Shown here: piece by piece, positions 47,735-57,794 of the stretch
Numbering within the stretch: position 1 is the first letter of the stretch
Layout: each line of letters begins with the position of its first letter
Assembly: GCA_905182835.1 (NCBI GenBank)
Contig: CAJJDI010000009.1
Span: 17,475-81,474 of the forward strand
From: an uncultured Flavobacteriaceae bacterium
GTDB lineage: Bacteria; Bacteroidota; Bacteroidia; Flavobacteriales; Flavobacteriaceae
Direction: 5' to 3'
DNA: 64,000 nt
Program-made: the position numbers and the translations under genes
Notes under the pieces: generated by a model
Databases searched by the model: none
What the model was told of the DNA's origin: nothing
Seen by the model: only the letters and a program-made list of their open reading frames with translations

Positions 47735-47947
47735 TTAAGTTTTTTTTACGAATTCTGTTTTTAAAACTAATCCTTTGATTTTTTTAAATCTGCAATCTAT
47801 TTCTCCAGGCGCATTAGTTAAACTAATGTTTTTAATTGAAGTTCCTCTTTTAATGGTGATTGATGTTCCTTTAACTTTTAAATCTTTTATTAAAATAACG
47901 GTGTCTCCATCGTTAAGAAAATTTCCATTAGCATCTTTACTTTCCAT
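47735..47947 (-). CDS. PhnA-domain protein (short form)
   Basis: The 70 residues match the C-terminal KOW-like domain of PhnA/YjdM (DANGNFLNDGDTVILIKDLKVKG, then KRGTSIKNI and IDCRFKKIKG). The N-terminal zinc ribbon of full-length PhnA is absent, as in the short flavobacterial versions. Despite the name, a role in phosphonate use is not supported. It lies upstream of the Bax inhibitor gene, with four bases between. Confidence 0.85.
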   Translation of the reverse strand: MESKDANGNFLNDGDTVILIKDLKVKGTSITIKRGTSIKNISLTNAPGEIDCRFKKIKGLVLKTEFVKKT

Positions 47948-47985
47948 TTTATTTTGCTATAATTATGGGGTAAAAGTAATAAAAT

Positions 47986-50319
47986 TTATTCATTTTCAGA
48001 CATAGAATATGGCACAGAGCTTTTATCTGATCCCCAGTTAAAATTAGGAGTACTTGACATCTCAAAGTCTATAACCCCTCCCTTTCTCAAATCAGCATGG
48101 TCTAACCAATTCTTATTAGATTCTAATTCATTAAGTTTAAAGTCGTTAATAAAGATGTTTTTGGCACTATTATTTTTTGCATTAATTTTTAATTCTTTAC
48201 CGTTACTTAGTTCTATAGTAACTTTTTCAAAAAGTGGACTTCCTATAACATATTGGCCAGTAACAGGAGCTACTGGATAAAATCCGAGTGATGAAAATAC
48301 AAACCATGCTGATGTTTGCCCATTATCCTCATCTCCGCAATAGCCGTCAGCACCTGAACCGTACAAGTTATCCATTACATACCTAACCTTTTCTTGTGTT
48401 TTCCAAGGCTCTTGAGCATAATTATAGAGATATATTGCGTGTTGGGCTGGTTGATTTCCGTGTGCATACTGACCCATTCCTCCTATCTCCATTTCCAATA
48501 TTTCATGAATTTTAAATCCATAATAACTATAATCTGAGCTAGGATCAGATGTAAATATTTGATCCATTTTTCTAACGTAATTCTCTCTACCTCCCATTAA
48601 ATTGATTAAGCCTTGAGGGTCATGCAAAACAGACCATGTATAATGCCATGCGCTTCCTTCTGTGAACACCCCACCCCATTTATCTGGCCTAAAAGGAGAT
48701 TCAAAATTTCCATTAGAAGACTTTCCTCTCATAAAATTTGTAGATGAGTCAAACACGTTTTTATAATTAAAAGATCTGTTTTTAAAACGAGTAATTTCTT
48801 CTTCTGGTCTTTCTAATTTTTCCGCTAATCTCCAAATACAATAATCATTGTAGGAATACTCTAAAGTCCTAGCAACACTTTCATTAACAGATGTGTCAAA
48901 TGGAATATAACCCAATGAATTATATTCTTTAACACCTTTTCTCCCAACAGAACTTAAAGGTCCTTCATTATTAGAACTATTTATTATTCCCTTGTAGGCA
49001 GTTTCTATATCAAAATTATTAATCCCTTTCAAATAAGCTTCTGCTATAATAGATGCAGAATTAGATCCAATCATGCAATCTCGATGACCTGGGCTAGACC
49101 ATTCGGGTAACCAACCGCTTTCTTTGTATGGATTAACCATAATACCTTGTAATATTTCTCCAAGTTTTTCTGGATACATAAGCGTGTAAAATGGGAAAAC
49201 AGCTCTAAAAGTATCCCAAAAACCATTATCCGTATATAATGGGCCCTTTTCTATTTTTCCATTATATGGGCTATAGTGTACTTGCTCTCCTTCAGCATTA
49301 TATTCATGGAACTCTCTTGGGAATAGAAGTGTTCTATAAAAACTAGAGTAAAACTTTATAACATTTGATTTCGCTATTTCATGAGCTTTGAAATACTCCT
49401 TTTTATTATTGAAATTGTCTTCAATAGCAGGCTTAATTTTTATTCTCGATAATTCATTATTCCAAGATTCCTTTGCTAGTTCTTTTGTTTTTTCAAAAGA
49501 TTGCAGATTTGGAATTTCTCTATTTAAATTAATTTGAGCTTGCTCGTGACTAATAAATGAAGACGATATTCTGGCTTCTACAATATTATTGTCTTTATTT
49601 AAAAAACTAACATAACTTCCAACATGCTCACCCGTGAGTTCCTTTTCAGAAAATATTTTTCCTTTTCCGTCCCATGTTCCAAACTCATCAAAAGGGGTGT
49701 TAAACTCAATAATAAAATAATTTGAAAAATTATCTGGCACACCTCCTGAATTATTCTTTGATACCCCAATAATTTTGTTTTCCTCTGGTATGACTTTTAC
49801 TGTTGAGTTTTTAAAAAATGCATCAATTATTATGTGAGATTTAGAATTTTTTGAAAACTCGAATTTAAAATGTGCAGACCTTTTAGTTGGGGATAACTCT
49901 ACAATTGTTTTAGAGTCTATTAATTCAACTTTGTAGTAATGTGGTAATACTATAATATTATTAAACTGAGATTTTCGATCGTTTTCCAACACTCTTAATT
50001 CTCCTGAAATTGGCATAATGGAAAAAGCACCATAATCATTTATCCAAGGACTTGGTTGGTGGGTCTGACGTATTCCTACTAAACCAGAATTTTTATCAGT
50101 ATAAATCCAGCCATCCCCCATCTCACCTGTTTGAGGGGTCCAAAAGTTCATCCCCCATGGAAGTGCTATTGCTGGGTAAGTATTTCCGTTAGATAACTCA
50201 GGAGCGGAATCAGAACCTATAAGTGGATTAACATATTGTGTGAAATCATCTTGCGAAAACACAAAAAAATTACAGAAAGTAATAACCAAAATGGTTAATA
50301 AAAAGTTTTTGTTTTGCAT
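47986..50319 (-). CDS. GH92 alpha-mannosidase (A)
   Basis: The 777-residue exo-alpha-mannosidase has a signal peptide (ends near VFSQ). It opens with YVNPLIGSDS, carries LWDTFR-type FWDTFRAVFP, the probable catalytic acid in TEGSAWHY, the segment AHGNQPAQH and the base/calcium loop GYCGDEDNGQTSAW. GH92 enzymes are calcium-dependent inverting mannosidases cleaving alpha-1,2, -1,3 or -1,6 links. The GNQP variant sets it apart from the next two copies. It is the last GH92 of the operon. Confidence 0.9.
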   Translation of the reverse strand: MQNKNFLLTILVITFCNFFVFSQDDFTQYVNPLIGSDSAPELSNGNTYPAIALPWGMNFWTPQTGEMGDGWIYTDKNSGLVGIRQTHQPSPWINDYGAFSIMPISGELRVLENDRKSQFNNIIVLPHYYKVELIDSKTIVELSPTKRSAHFKFEFSKNSKSHIIIDAFFKNSTVKVIPEENKIIGVSKNNSGGVPDNFSNYFIIEFNTPFDEFGTWDGKGKIFSEKELTGEHVGSYVSFLNKDNNIVEARISSSFISHEQAQINLNREIPNLQSFEKTKELAKESWNNELSRIKIKPAIEDNFNNKKEYFKAHEIAKSNVIKFYSSFYRTLLFPREFHEYNAEGEQVHYSPYNGKIEKGPLYTDNGFWDTFRAVFPFYTLMYPEKLGEILQGIMVNPYKESGWLPEWSSPGHRDCMIGSNSASIIAEAYLKGINNFDIETAYKGIINSSNNEGPLSSVGRKGVKEYNSLGYIPFDTSVNESVARTLEYSYNDYCIWRLAEKLERPEEEITRFKNRSFNYKNVFDSSTNFMRGKSSNGNFESPFRPDKWGGVFTEGSAWHYTWSVLHDPQGLINLMGGRENYVRKMDQIFTSDPSSDYSYYGFKIHEILEMEIGGMGQYAHGNQPAQHAIYLYNYAQEPWKTQEKVRYVMDNLYGSGADGYCGDEDNGQTSAWFVFSSLGFYPVAPVTGQYVIGSPLFEKVTIELSNGKELKINAKNNSAKNIFINDFKLNELESNKNWLDHADLRKGGVIDFEMSSTPNFNWGSDKSSVPYSMSENE

Positions 50320-50328
50320 GTTTTGTTA

Positions 50329-52602
50329 TTAGTATACAATTGATTGTGGTCTATATTTTTTTTCTTTTCCAAAATTTAAATTTGGATTAGGTCCCATATT
50401 AAAAACTAACTCTCCTCCTTGCATAATATCCTTATGAGTTATGTATGAGTATTTATACTCTTTACCATTTAGCTCTACAGATTGAATATAAATATTGTCA
50501 TCACTGTTTTCATTTGCAATTATTGTAAATTTTTTATTTTCGGGTAACCCAATTGTGGCCTCATCAAATAAAGGAGAGCCAAAAACATAAGCTCCATTAG
50601 AAGGATTAACTGGGTAAAAACCTAATGAAGAAAATATATGCCATGCAGACATTTGCCCACAATCTTCATTTCCAGATAAACCATCTGGCTTGTCAGTGTA
50701 GAGTTCGTTATTTATATACCTTACTTTATCTGCAATTTTATATGGCTCTCCTGAATAAGCATACATATAGGTTGTATGATGACTCGGCTCATTTCCATGT
50801 GCATATTGTCCAATTAATCCTGTTATATCCATGGAAGCCTCTTCACCTAATTCTGATGACATACTAAATAGTTCATCTAGCTTTTCTGTGTATTTTTTAT
50901 CTCCGCCAAGTAATTCTATAAGCCCTTCTGGGTCTTGTGGTACAAGCCATAAATATTGCCATGCATTTCCTTCACAATAATCATTTACACGATGCTGTGC
51001 AGAAATTGGATTAAATGGAGTTCTCCAGCTCCCATCGGAAAGTTTACCTCTCATAAATCTAGTTTCAGGGTCAAAATATTCTCTATAAGCCTTGGATCTA
51101 TTTAAAAAATATTCATAATCTTCTTGTTTATTTAATTTTTTTGCAAGTTGTGCAATTGCCCAATCTGCAATAGCATATTCCATAGAACTAGCTACAGATT
51201 CAACCATATAATCTCCGGGTATGTATCCTATTTCCATTAATTTTTTTACACCTGGTTCGAAATCTCCAGTTGCGCTTGCTTTAACAGCGCGAAAAACTTC
51301 CTCCAGGTCAATTCCCTCAAATCCTTTTAAAGAAGCGTCAATTACAACTGGAATACCACTGTATCCAGGCATAGTATTTGTTTCATTTCCTCTCAAGTGC
51401 CATATAGGTAATTTACCTTGATGGTCAAAGATTTTCAACATCGACTTAACCATATCGCTAACTCTTTCTGGATGAGTAATTGTGTATAATGGATGTGCCG
51501 CTCTATAAGTATCCCACAATGAGAACAAAGTATAATTAGTAAAAGAGGTATCTTTGTATACGACCTTATCTGTCCCTCTATATTCACCATTTACATCTTG
51601 ATATAAATTAGGGGCAATCATTGTGTGATACATGGCGGTATAAAAAACTCTTTTCTTTTTCAAATCATCGGTTGTTATTGCAATTTTTGAAAGTTCTTGA
51701 TTCCATTTGTTTTCAGCTTCCTTTTTTACTTTTTCAAAGTTCCAATGAGGAATCTCAAAAATTAGATTTTCAAGAGCATTTTCAGAACTAACTGTGGAAA
51801 CTCCCATTTTTACGTATATTTCTTCATTTTTTTCAGTTTCAAACTCTAAAAACCCTTTAACATACATTCCTTTTAATTCGGTAGAGTTATGTTTTTTGTC
51901 TCCATCATAGATAATAAAATCTTTAACTGGCTTAGATAATATTAAAGTAAAATACTCTCTTTGGTCAGAAGCCCATCCAGAGGAGAATCTATGTCCTTGA
52001 AAAGTTGTGTCATTTACTTTTGTTAGATATGTTTCAGTAGGCCTATCTGCACTCCCTTCACCTAAATCAATTATTACTCTTGAATTATCAGAGGATGGAT
52101 ATGTATACCTATGAAACCCTACTCTTTCTGATGCTGTTAATTCAACGTCAATATCATATCTTTCTAGCTCTACCTTATAATAACCCACTGTATTAATCTC
52201 TTTATTTTTTCTGTATAGGGACGAGTATCCAGACATATGATTGTCTTGATTTCCAGCATTATATTTCAACTTACCTGTTGCTGGCATTATTGTTAATTCA
52301 CCTAAATCTGACATTCCTGTACCACTTAAATTTAAATGACAAAAACCCTTAACTATGCTATCTGTGTGGTGATATGAAGAAGACCAATCCCATCCTTTAT
52401 TAAAGTTAGTTGGTCCAACTTGAACTCCTCCAAAAGGAACGGTTGCTCCAACGAATACATGACCGTGCCCACCTGAGCCAATAAATGGATCAACATATTT
52501 TATTAAATTATTATCGTTATTTGTATTAGCATAGAAATTAAGTCCAAAAATAATAGCAAAGAAAATAATAATATAGATTGGTTTTTTAATTGTTGTTTTC
52601 AT
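50329..52602 (-). CDS. GH92 alpha-mannosidase (B)
   Basis: The 757-residue enzyme has an N-terminal signal anchor or signal peptide (to about 26), the GH92 opening YVDPFIGSGGHGHVFVGAT, LWDTYRAAHPLYT, the probable acid in EGNAWQY (Glu544), AHGNEPSHH (near 602-608) and the base loop GLSGNEDCGQMSAW (near 641-654). This set resembles characterised alpha-1,2-mannosidases, but linkage preference is inference. Its start overlaps the end of the upstream GH92 gene by 17 bases. Confidence 0.92.
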   Translation of the reverse strand: MKTTIKKPIYIIIFFAIIFGLNFYANTNNDNNLIKYVDPFIGSGGHGHVFVGATVPFGGVQVGPTNFNKGWDWSSSYHHTDSIVKGFCHLNLSGTGMSDLGELTIMPATGKLKYNAGNQDNHMSGYSSLYRKNKEINTVGYYKVELERYDIDVELTASERVGFHRYTYPSSDNSRVIIDLGEGSADRPTETYLTKVNDTTFQGHRFSSGWASDQREYFTLILSKPVKDFIIYDGDKKHNSTELKGMYVKGFLEFETEKNEEIYVKMGVSTVSSENALENLIFEIPHWNFEKVKKEAENKWNQELSKIAITTDDLKKKRVFYTAMYHTMIAPNLYQDVNGEYRGTDKVVYKDTSFTNYTLFSLWDTYRAAHPLYTITHPERVSDMVKSMLKIFDHQGKLPIWHLRGNETNTMPGYSGIPVVIDASLKGFEGIDLEEVFRAVKASATGDFEPGVKKLMEIGYIPGDYMVESVASSMEYAIADWAIAQLAKKLNKQEDYEYFLNRSKAYREYFDPETRFMRGKLSDGSWRTPFNPISAQHRVNDYCEGNAWQYLWLVPQDPEGLIELLGGDKKYTEKLDELFSMSSELGEEASMDITGLIGQYAHGNEPSHHTTYMYAYSGEPYKIADKVRYINNELYTDKPDGLSGNEDCGQMSAWHIFSSLGFYPVNPSNGAYVFGSPLFDEATIGLPENKKFTIIANENSDDNIYIQSVELNGKEYKYSYITHKDIMQGGELVFNMGPNPNLNFGKEKKYRPQSIVY

Positions 52603-54757
52603 AGTTATAGTTTAAATTAAAGCTTGGCGGAGTTTCTAATTCTCCCCAATTCGACTGTTTATTTTTAGTGGTTTCAAAAGTTAATATTCCACCTTTTTTG
52701 ATTTTATCCCATGTTATCCATGTAGAGTTATGGGGTTTATTATTAAAAAGTAAAGATTTTGTATAAAAATTATCTGTATTCGATGTGATAATTTTAAGTG
52801 TTTTTTTATGAGGAAAATTAATTAAAACTTCATCAAATGAAGGTATATTTATGGATAAGCCTCCAACACCTGGTATCATTGGATACAAGCCTATTGATGC
52901 AAAAACATACCAAGCTCCCATCGTTCCTAAATCGTCATTTCCAGGTAGGCCTTTGCTCGAACTATTGTATTGTTCATCCAATATTCTTTTAATAGTTTCT
53001 GTTGTTTTGTGAGGTTTCTTTATCCAATTATAAATCCATGGTACTTGAAAGTCCGGCTCATTCCCTGCGGCAAACCAATCTTCTTCATATTTAGCATCGA
53101 GTCTGCTAAAAAGAGAATCTAATCTGTTTTCAGCAAATTCATTACCACCAATTTTATCTATTAACCCTTTAAGATTATATGGGACCATCCAGAAATAATT
53201 CTTATAAGTTCCTTCCCTCCAATCATGGGTAATATCTTTCCAAACATTATTAGGATACTTTGAATTTAGCCATTTTAGTTTTGGGTTATAAATATTATTC
53301 CAAGATTGAGATCTATTTATAAAAAAATTAGAGTCCTCGATTTTATTCAAAGCATTTATAGCGAATTGCCCTATGGCAAAATCTGATGAGGTATACTCTA
53401 ACATCATAGATGAAAACGTATGACCATTATTTATATATTCTTTTAGATAAGGTCTAATTTCTTGATTTTGGGAATATAATCGTGGAGTCATAGCGCCATT
53501 GTACATGTGCTTATATGCCTTTTCAAGATTAAAATCTTTAGCTCCAAAAGCAAATGAATTTGAAATCAATATTGGGGTTGGATCTCCTTGCATAATCCCT
53601 GTTTCAATATTAGCTAAAATCCATCTACCATATCCTCCAGCTTGTTCTGCAAAATTAACTAGGGATTCATTCATATCGCTACTCTCTTTTGGGAAAAGCA
53701 TTGCCAATAATTGCACCTGAGTTCTATATGTGTCCCAAACACTAAAAGAACTGTAGTGATCACGATTACTATTATTATATACTTTAAAATCCGCCCCAAT
53801 GTAATCGCCATTTACATCACTGACTATATTTGGATGAATTAAGCTATGGTATAAGTTTGTATAAAACTGTACTTTTTTATCTAAGTCATTAGATGAGACT
53901 TGAATTTTATTCAATGTAGAGTCCCACACCTTTTGAGTGTTTGATAAGTAGGTGTTAAACTTTGAGTTAAGATTTTCAGCTTTTAAATTTTCCTTAGCAT
54001 TTTCAATAGAAACGAAAGAAATAGCAATTCTATAGTTAATCTTATTCTCAAGGGAAGTGTCAAAAGTAAAAAATGCACCTGAATTTTTTCCTGTATTTGT
54101 CTTTTCAGAAGATAAATCTTTTCCTTTCCAAGTTCCTGTAGATGTTGCAGGTCTATCAAATTCTGCAGCAAAATAAATTTTATACGGAGTTTCGGTACCG
54201 CAAAAATCCCCACCTTCAGTGAAGCCTTCACATGAAGCGTTTGAAGTAACTTCAATGTGAGCATTTTGAATGTATTTTTCATCCGAAGAATTAACTCCAG
54301 AACCAATCACTATTGTTCCTTTATTAGACTTTTTGAATTTAAATTGAGCTACTGCAGATCTTTTAGTTACAGTTAATTGGCTGTTAATATCATCATTTGT
54401 ATCAACAGATAAGTATCCTGCATTCGCTTGATTTATTTTTGTAAATGGTTCTAGAGAATTCATATCGAATGGTGATTTTTCTAAACCTCCAGAAATTGGA
54501 ACTATAGGGAAATTGCCCATATTTGAGCAGCCTGCACCACTAAGTTGGGTAACTACAAAGCCTTTTTGGGGGGAGAAAAAACTAGGGGTAAACTGAACCA
54601 TGCCAAATGGGTATGTAGCACCAACAAAGGAGTATCCACAAGCTAATGACTCTCCTTTAGACCCAATACGTGTGTCCACAATCTCAGATAATTGCTGGGA
54701 ATAGGCAACAGTAAAAAATAAATATAAAATATAAAATATAGTTCTATTGTAATTCAA
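52586..54757 (-). CDS. GH92 alpha-mannosidase (C)
   Basis: The 723-residue enzyme has a signal peptide (ends near AYSQ), the opening VDTRIGSKGESLACGYSFVGAT, VWDTYRTQVQLLAM, the probable acid in WREGTYKNY, AAGNEPDFQVPW and a base loop GLPGNDDLGTMGAWY. These motifs differ from copies A and B, so it belongs to another GH92 subgroup and probably takes another linkage. It is the first GH92 gene after the two binding lipoproteins of the operon. Confidence 0.9.
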   Translation of the reverse strand: MNYNRTIFYILYLFFTVAYSQQLSEIVDTRIGSKGESLACGYSFVGATYPFGMVQFTPSFFSPQKGFVVTQLSGAGCSNMGNFPIVPISGGLEKSPFDMNSLEPFTKINQANAGYLSVDTNDDINSQLTVTKRSAVAQFKFKKSNKGTIVIGSGVNSSDEKYIQNAHIEVTSNASCEGFTEGGDFCGTETPYKIYFAAEFDRPATSTGTWKGKDLSSEKTNTGKNSGAFFTFDTSLENKINYRIAISFVSIENAKENLKAENLNSKFNTYLSNTQKVWDSTLNKIQVSSNDLDKKVQFYTNLYHSLIHPNIVSDVNGDYIGADFKVYNNSNRDHYSSFSVWDTYRTQVQLLAMLFPKESSDMNESLVNFAEQAGGYGRWILANIETGIMQGDPTPILISNSFAFGAKDFNLEKAYKHMYNGAMTPRLYSQNQEIRPYLKEYINNGHTFSSMMLEYTSSDFAIGQFAINALNKIEDSNFFINRSQSWNNIYNPKLKWLNSKYPNNVWKDITHDWREGTYKNYFWMVPYNLKGLIDKIGGNEFAENRLDSLFSRLDAKYEEDWFAAGNEPDFQVPWIYNWIKKPHKTTETIKRILDEQYNSSSKGLPGNDDLGTMGAWYVFASIGLYPMIPGVGGLSINIPSFDEVLINFPHKKTLKIITSNTDNFYTKSLLFNNKPHNSTWITWDKIKKGGILTFETTKNKQSNWGELETPPSFNLNYNYENNN

Positions 54758-54772
54758 TTTTACTTATTTAAA

Positions 54773-56542
54773 TTAATTAGACGGAATTGCTCCCATTCCG
54801 TTAAATGCCATTTCAATAAACTGACAGGAATTACCTTCAACTGTAGAGGTAAACCTAATTCTAATATATCTACTCATTGGACCTTCGGGGATGTCAAATT
54901 CAGCAAAATCCGAATTTACTCCATCAATTTGCTGAGTTGTAATTAATTGCCAACCAGCATCTTCAAATGCACCTGTAGCAACTGGAACTGATGTAACATT
55001 ATTGCCAGAACTTTCAAATTCAGGTAACGTTTCTGCTCCTTCAATAGTTTGTCTTCCCCATATTTCAATTTCTGTTGGATTATTTCCTGAAAAACTCCAT
55101 GTTGGTCTGTAATGGATTTTTGCTTTTGCTAATTGTGTTATAACACCGAGATCTATAGTGAAGTGACCAGGAACAGAATTCTCTCCAGAGTGAAAACTAT
55201 TAGTATCGCCAGACCAGAAACTATTATTATCCCATAAATATTGTGAAGGGTTAGCTTCATAGAAAGTCCCTGGATTATCACTAGACATATTGGCCATAGT
55301 AAATTGGGTTCTGTCTAATTCTATTGGTTCTGTGTTTTCACCATAAAAAGATAATTCTGTAAATTGTGCACTATCATTACCTACCGATTCAGTAACTCTG
55401 ACTCTTATATATCTCATAAGACTAGATGCTTGCGGAATTATAAAGCTACTAGTTTGTTCGTTTAAACCATCAACATTCCCTTCGTACAATAATTGCCAAC
55501 TAGCATTTATAAATTCTATCTCATCACTTGATGAGGTTTCTGCAAAATTTAAATTATCTCTTCCCCAAATTTGCACCTCTGTTATGTTATTAGATGAATT
55601 TATCGATGGGTCTAACATATTTAATTTTACTTTTCTAAGATCTGTTTTTACTCCTAAATCAACAGTAAAGTGATGAGGCATACTGCTTGGTCCTGAATGA
55701 AAACTATATAAGTCAACGCCATTAAAAGACCCGTCCCCGTCAAATAAGTACTGATCAGGGTTTGCTCCATTAAATGTTCCTGGATTATCGCTCGGCATGT
55801 GTACTAATCTTATGAAATCTTTATTAAGCTCCGTGTATGGTAGATCAGGAAGTGTGTATTCTTGAGGCTCTAATGCAATAGAATCTATGCCATTTAACCC
55901 GGATTGTATAACTGAGGTAGTTTGCATACTTCCCAGTGGCTTTAAATTAATAAGCTTTACTCTGTTGTCTTCAAAAAACAGAGTATCTCTTACTATTTCA
56001 TCTTCTTCATTTTCATAATCAAGTAGAGTATAAATTACGAACTCAGATTCTGCATTTCCATAAAAGTTAACATAGTTTCCTTCAGGTTCAAAAGAATAAT
56101 CTAATACCTCTCTAGGGTTTTGGTCTAAAATAAATTCATCTCCAATTACATTACCTGAAACTGTTTGGGAAATAGATAAATTACCATTAGGATCTTGAGT
56201 ATATACATCAAACTCATAACTACCCTCGTCTAATTCTTCAATTATTACGGAGTATATATCGGATAAGTTTTCTGCAATTGGAAAGCTTAACATTTCATCG
56301 TCAAACTCTATAATAATTTGATTTGAAGTTCCTAAAAATTGAGTATACCCTTCTAATTGTGCTCGATAGTATCCAGGCCTAATTTTTAAAGTATCCAGTT
56401 TACCTGCATAAATAATCTCTCCATTTAAATATTCTTCATGTATTGAATCCATATCACTACAGGATATATAAATTAACGAACTAGCTAAAACTAGTTTAAT
56501 AAATTTAAATTTTTGTAAGATGTGTTCTAACTTCTTCAACAT
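54773..56542 (-). CDS. Surface lipoprotein with DUF4998-like domain and two discoidin-type modules
   Basis: The 589-residue protein has a lipobox (YISCS, Cys28), a DUF4998-like N-terminal region (KIRPGYYRAQLEGYTQFLG and VIIEELDEGSYEF), then two clear tandem F5/8 type C modules. Each begins with SDNPGTF and contains SFHSG, a HFT-DLGV strand, IWGR and a RYIR strand, at about 250-405 and 415-585. It should bind glycan at the cell surface for the SusC/D pair. The gene sits between the other lipoprotein and the GH92 genes. Confidence 0.85.
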   Translation of the reverse strand: MLKKLEHILQKFKFIKLVLASSLIYISCSDMDSIHEEYLNGEIIYAGKLDTLKIRPGYYRAQLEGYTQFLGTSNQIIIEFDDEMLSFPIAENLSDIYSVIIEELDEGSYEFDVYTQDPNGNLSISQTVSGNVIGDEFILDQNPREVLDYSFEPEGNYVNFYGNAESEFVIYTLLDYENEEDEIVRDTLFFEDNRVKLINLKPLGSMQTTSVIQSGLNGIDSIALEPQEYTLPDLPYTELNKDFIRLVHMPSDNPGTFNGANPDQYLFDGDGSFNGVDLYSFHSGPSSMPHHFTVDLGVKTDLRKVKLNMLDPSINSSNNITEVQIWGRDNLNFAETSSSDEIEFINASWQLLYEGNVDGLNEQTSSFIIPQASSLMRYIRVRVTESVGNDSAQFTELSFYGENTEPIELDRTQFTMANMSSDNPGTFYEANPSQYLWDNNSFWSGDTNSFHSGENSVPGHFTIDLGVITQLAKAKIHYRPTWSFSGNNPTEIEIWGRQTIEGAETLPEFESSGNNVTSVPVATGAFEDAGWQLITTQQIDGVNSDFAEFDIPEGPMSRYIRIRFTSTVEGNSCQFIEMAFNGMGAIPSN

Positions 56543-56552
56543 GTTTTAAATA

Positions 56553-57782
56553 TTAATTAATTACTGTCCCCCAAAACGATAGTTCTCCAATTACAGAAAC
56601 CATCTGGTTATTCCAAGATTCAAGATTGACAAACCTGATATAACGAATGTCGTATTGTCGAGCGTCAAAATTAAAAACAAAATCCTCTCCATTATCTTGA
56701 TATTCATAGTCCTCTGCTGTATTTGATCCGGGAGGTAATCCAGAAGGTTTAAAGGACTCAAAATAACCCAGGTCTATCCATCCATCACCAGGGCTGTCAG
56801 GGTCATAAATTGGGAGGCTGTTTAAATTTTCTCTACCATAAATTTTAAATCTCTTAGGATTTCCGTGTTTATATAACTCGCTTCCTCCTCTTTGGTAAAG
56901 CTTAAATCTATTTAATTTTGCTGTTTGTCCTAAGTCAAGCGTAAATTGGTGAGGCAGAGCTAAAAAACTAGTGTGACCACAATTCCATTGACTACTCCAG
57001 GAGCCATCCCATATCTGATTGGCTGAGAAACCATATTCACTAAAGCTCTCGTCTCCAGGCATTGACTCTACGGCCCAGTAAGCTTTTTCTAAAAATATAT
57101 CTTCCAAGGGAGTTACTTCAAAAGAGCGTCTTGTCGTTTGGTTGCCCCATCTATCTTCTACATATATTACAAAAATTGTTGATTCTGGATCGTAACCTCT
57201 AAAGCTATAAGCGCTATTTGCTTGGCTTGTATAAAAAGACTCTTTAAATTCTAATTCACCTTCAGAGTTTTGAACTGACATATTCAAGGAAACTTCTGCT
57301 CTTGTTGGGTTTAAATAAGAAATGTTTATTCCACCAAAGTCCTCTATGCCATCAATGGATTCTAATATTGCATGAATTGGTGATTCTAATGGAGATATTT
57401 CAACTATTACAGGTTCTGATTCATTGTCACCAATATCAACGGCACGAATTTCAACTGGGTATTGACCAACTTGACCGAACCCTGTAATCCCTAATGTGTC
57501 AATAAATGAAGAGACTATAACCTGTTTCTCTATTCCATTCTCATCGTCATACGAACCTTTAATATATAGCAAGTCTTCATCGGTTGGTGGAGTAAATTGT
57601 ATAACTGCTCCTCCTGCAATATTTACTATTGAATTAACAGTAACTTTTCCTGGCGGAATACCATCAGAACCGTTTGCGCTGTGAATTGGGTCTTCTGAGC
57701 AATTAATTAACATTATTGCACAACAAAAAATGCAAAAAGTCAGCACAGATCTCATGTTGTTATTATTCTCTTTATTTATCAT
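56553..57782 (-). CDS. Surface lipoprotein of the DUF4959/DUF5126/DUF5000 type
   Basis: The 409-residue protein has a lipobox LINCS (Cys28). The N-terminal part has the DUF4959 pattern GIPPGKVTVNSI and GGAVIQFTPPTDEDLLYIKG, the middle VEISPLESPIH with EVSLNMSV resembles DUF5126, and the C-terminal DUF5000 part is discoidin-like (PHQFTLDLGQTAKLNRFKLY, FKIYGREN, YDIRYIRFVNLE). Such proteins are glycan-binding partners of SusC/D. The true start may be the second Met at 57755, which begins a standard signal peptide. Confidence 0.85.
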   Translation of the reverse strand: MINKENNNNMRSVLTFCIFCCAIMLINCSEDPIHSANGSDGIPPGKVTVNSIVNIAGGAVIQFTPPTDEDLLYIKGSYDDENGIEKQVIVSSFIDTLGITGFGQVGQYPVEIRAVDIGDNESEPVIVEISPLESPIHAILESIDGIEDFGGINISYLNPTRAEVSLNMSVQNSEGELEFKESFYTSQANSAYSFRGYDPESTIFVIYVEDRWGNQTTRRSFEVTPLEDIFLEKAYWAVESMPGDESFSEYGFSANQIWDGSWSSQWNCGHTSFLALPHQFTLDLGQTAKLNRFKLYQRGGSELYKHGNPKRFKIYGRENLNSLPIYDPDSPGDGWIDLGYFESFKPSGLPPGSNTAEDYEYQDNGEDFVFNFDARQYDIRYIRFVNLESWNNQMVSVIGELSFWGTVIN

Positions 57783-57794
57783 AATATAATTTAA

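Noticed and set aside
47986-50319. Idea that GNQP in GH92 copy A marks loss of the catalytic acid
   Set aside because: Spacing to the base loop places the acid Glu in the upstream EG motif (TEGSAWHY), which is present; GNQP is more likely a subgroup variant of another site.
53983-54306. 107-residue ORF in another frame of GH92 copy C
   Set aside because: It lies within an intact glycosidase gene and has a biased Leu/Lys composition.
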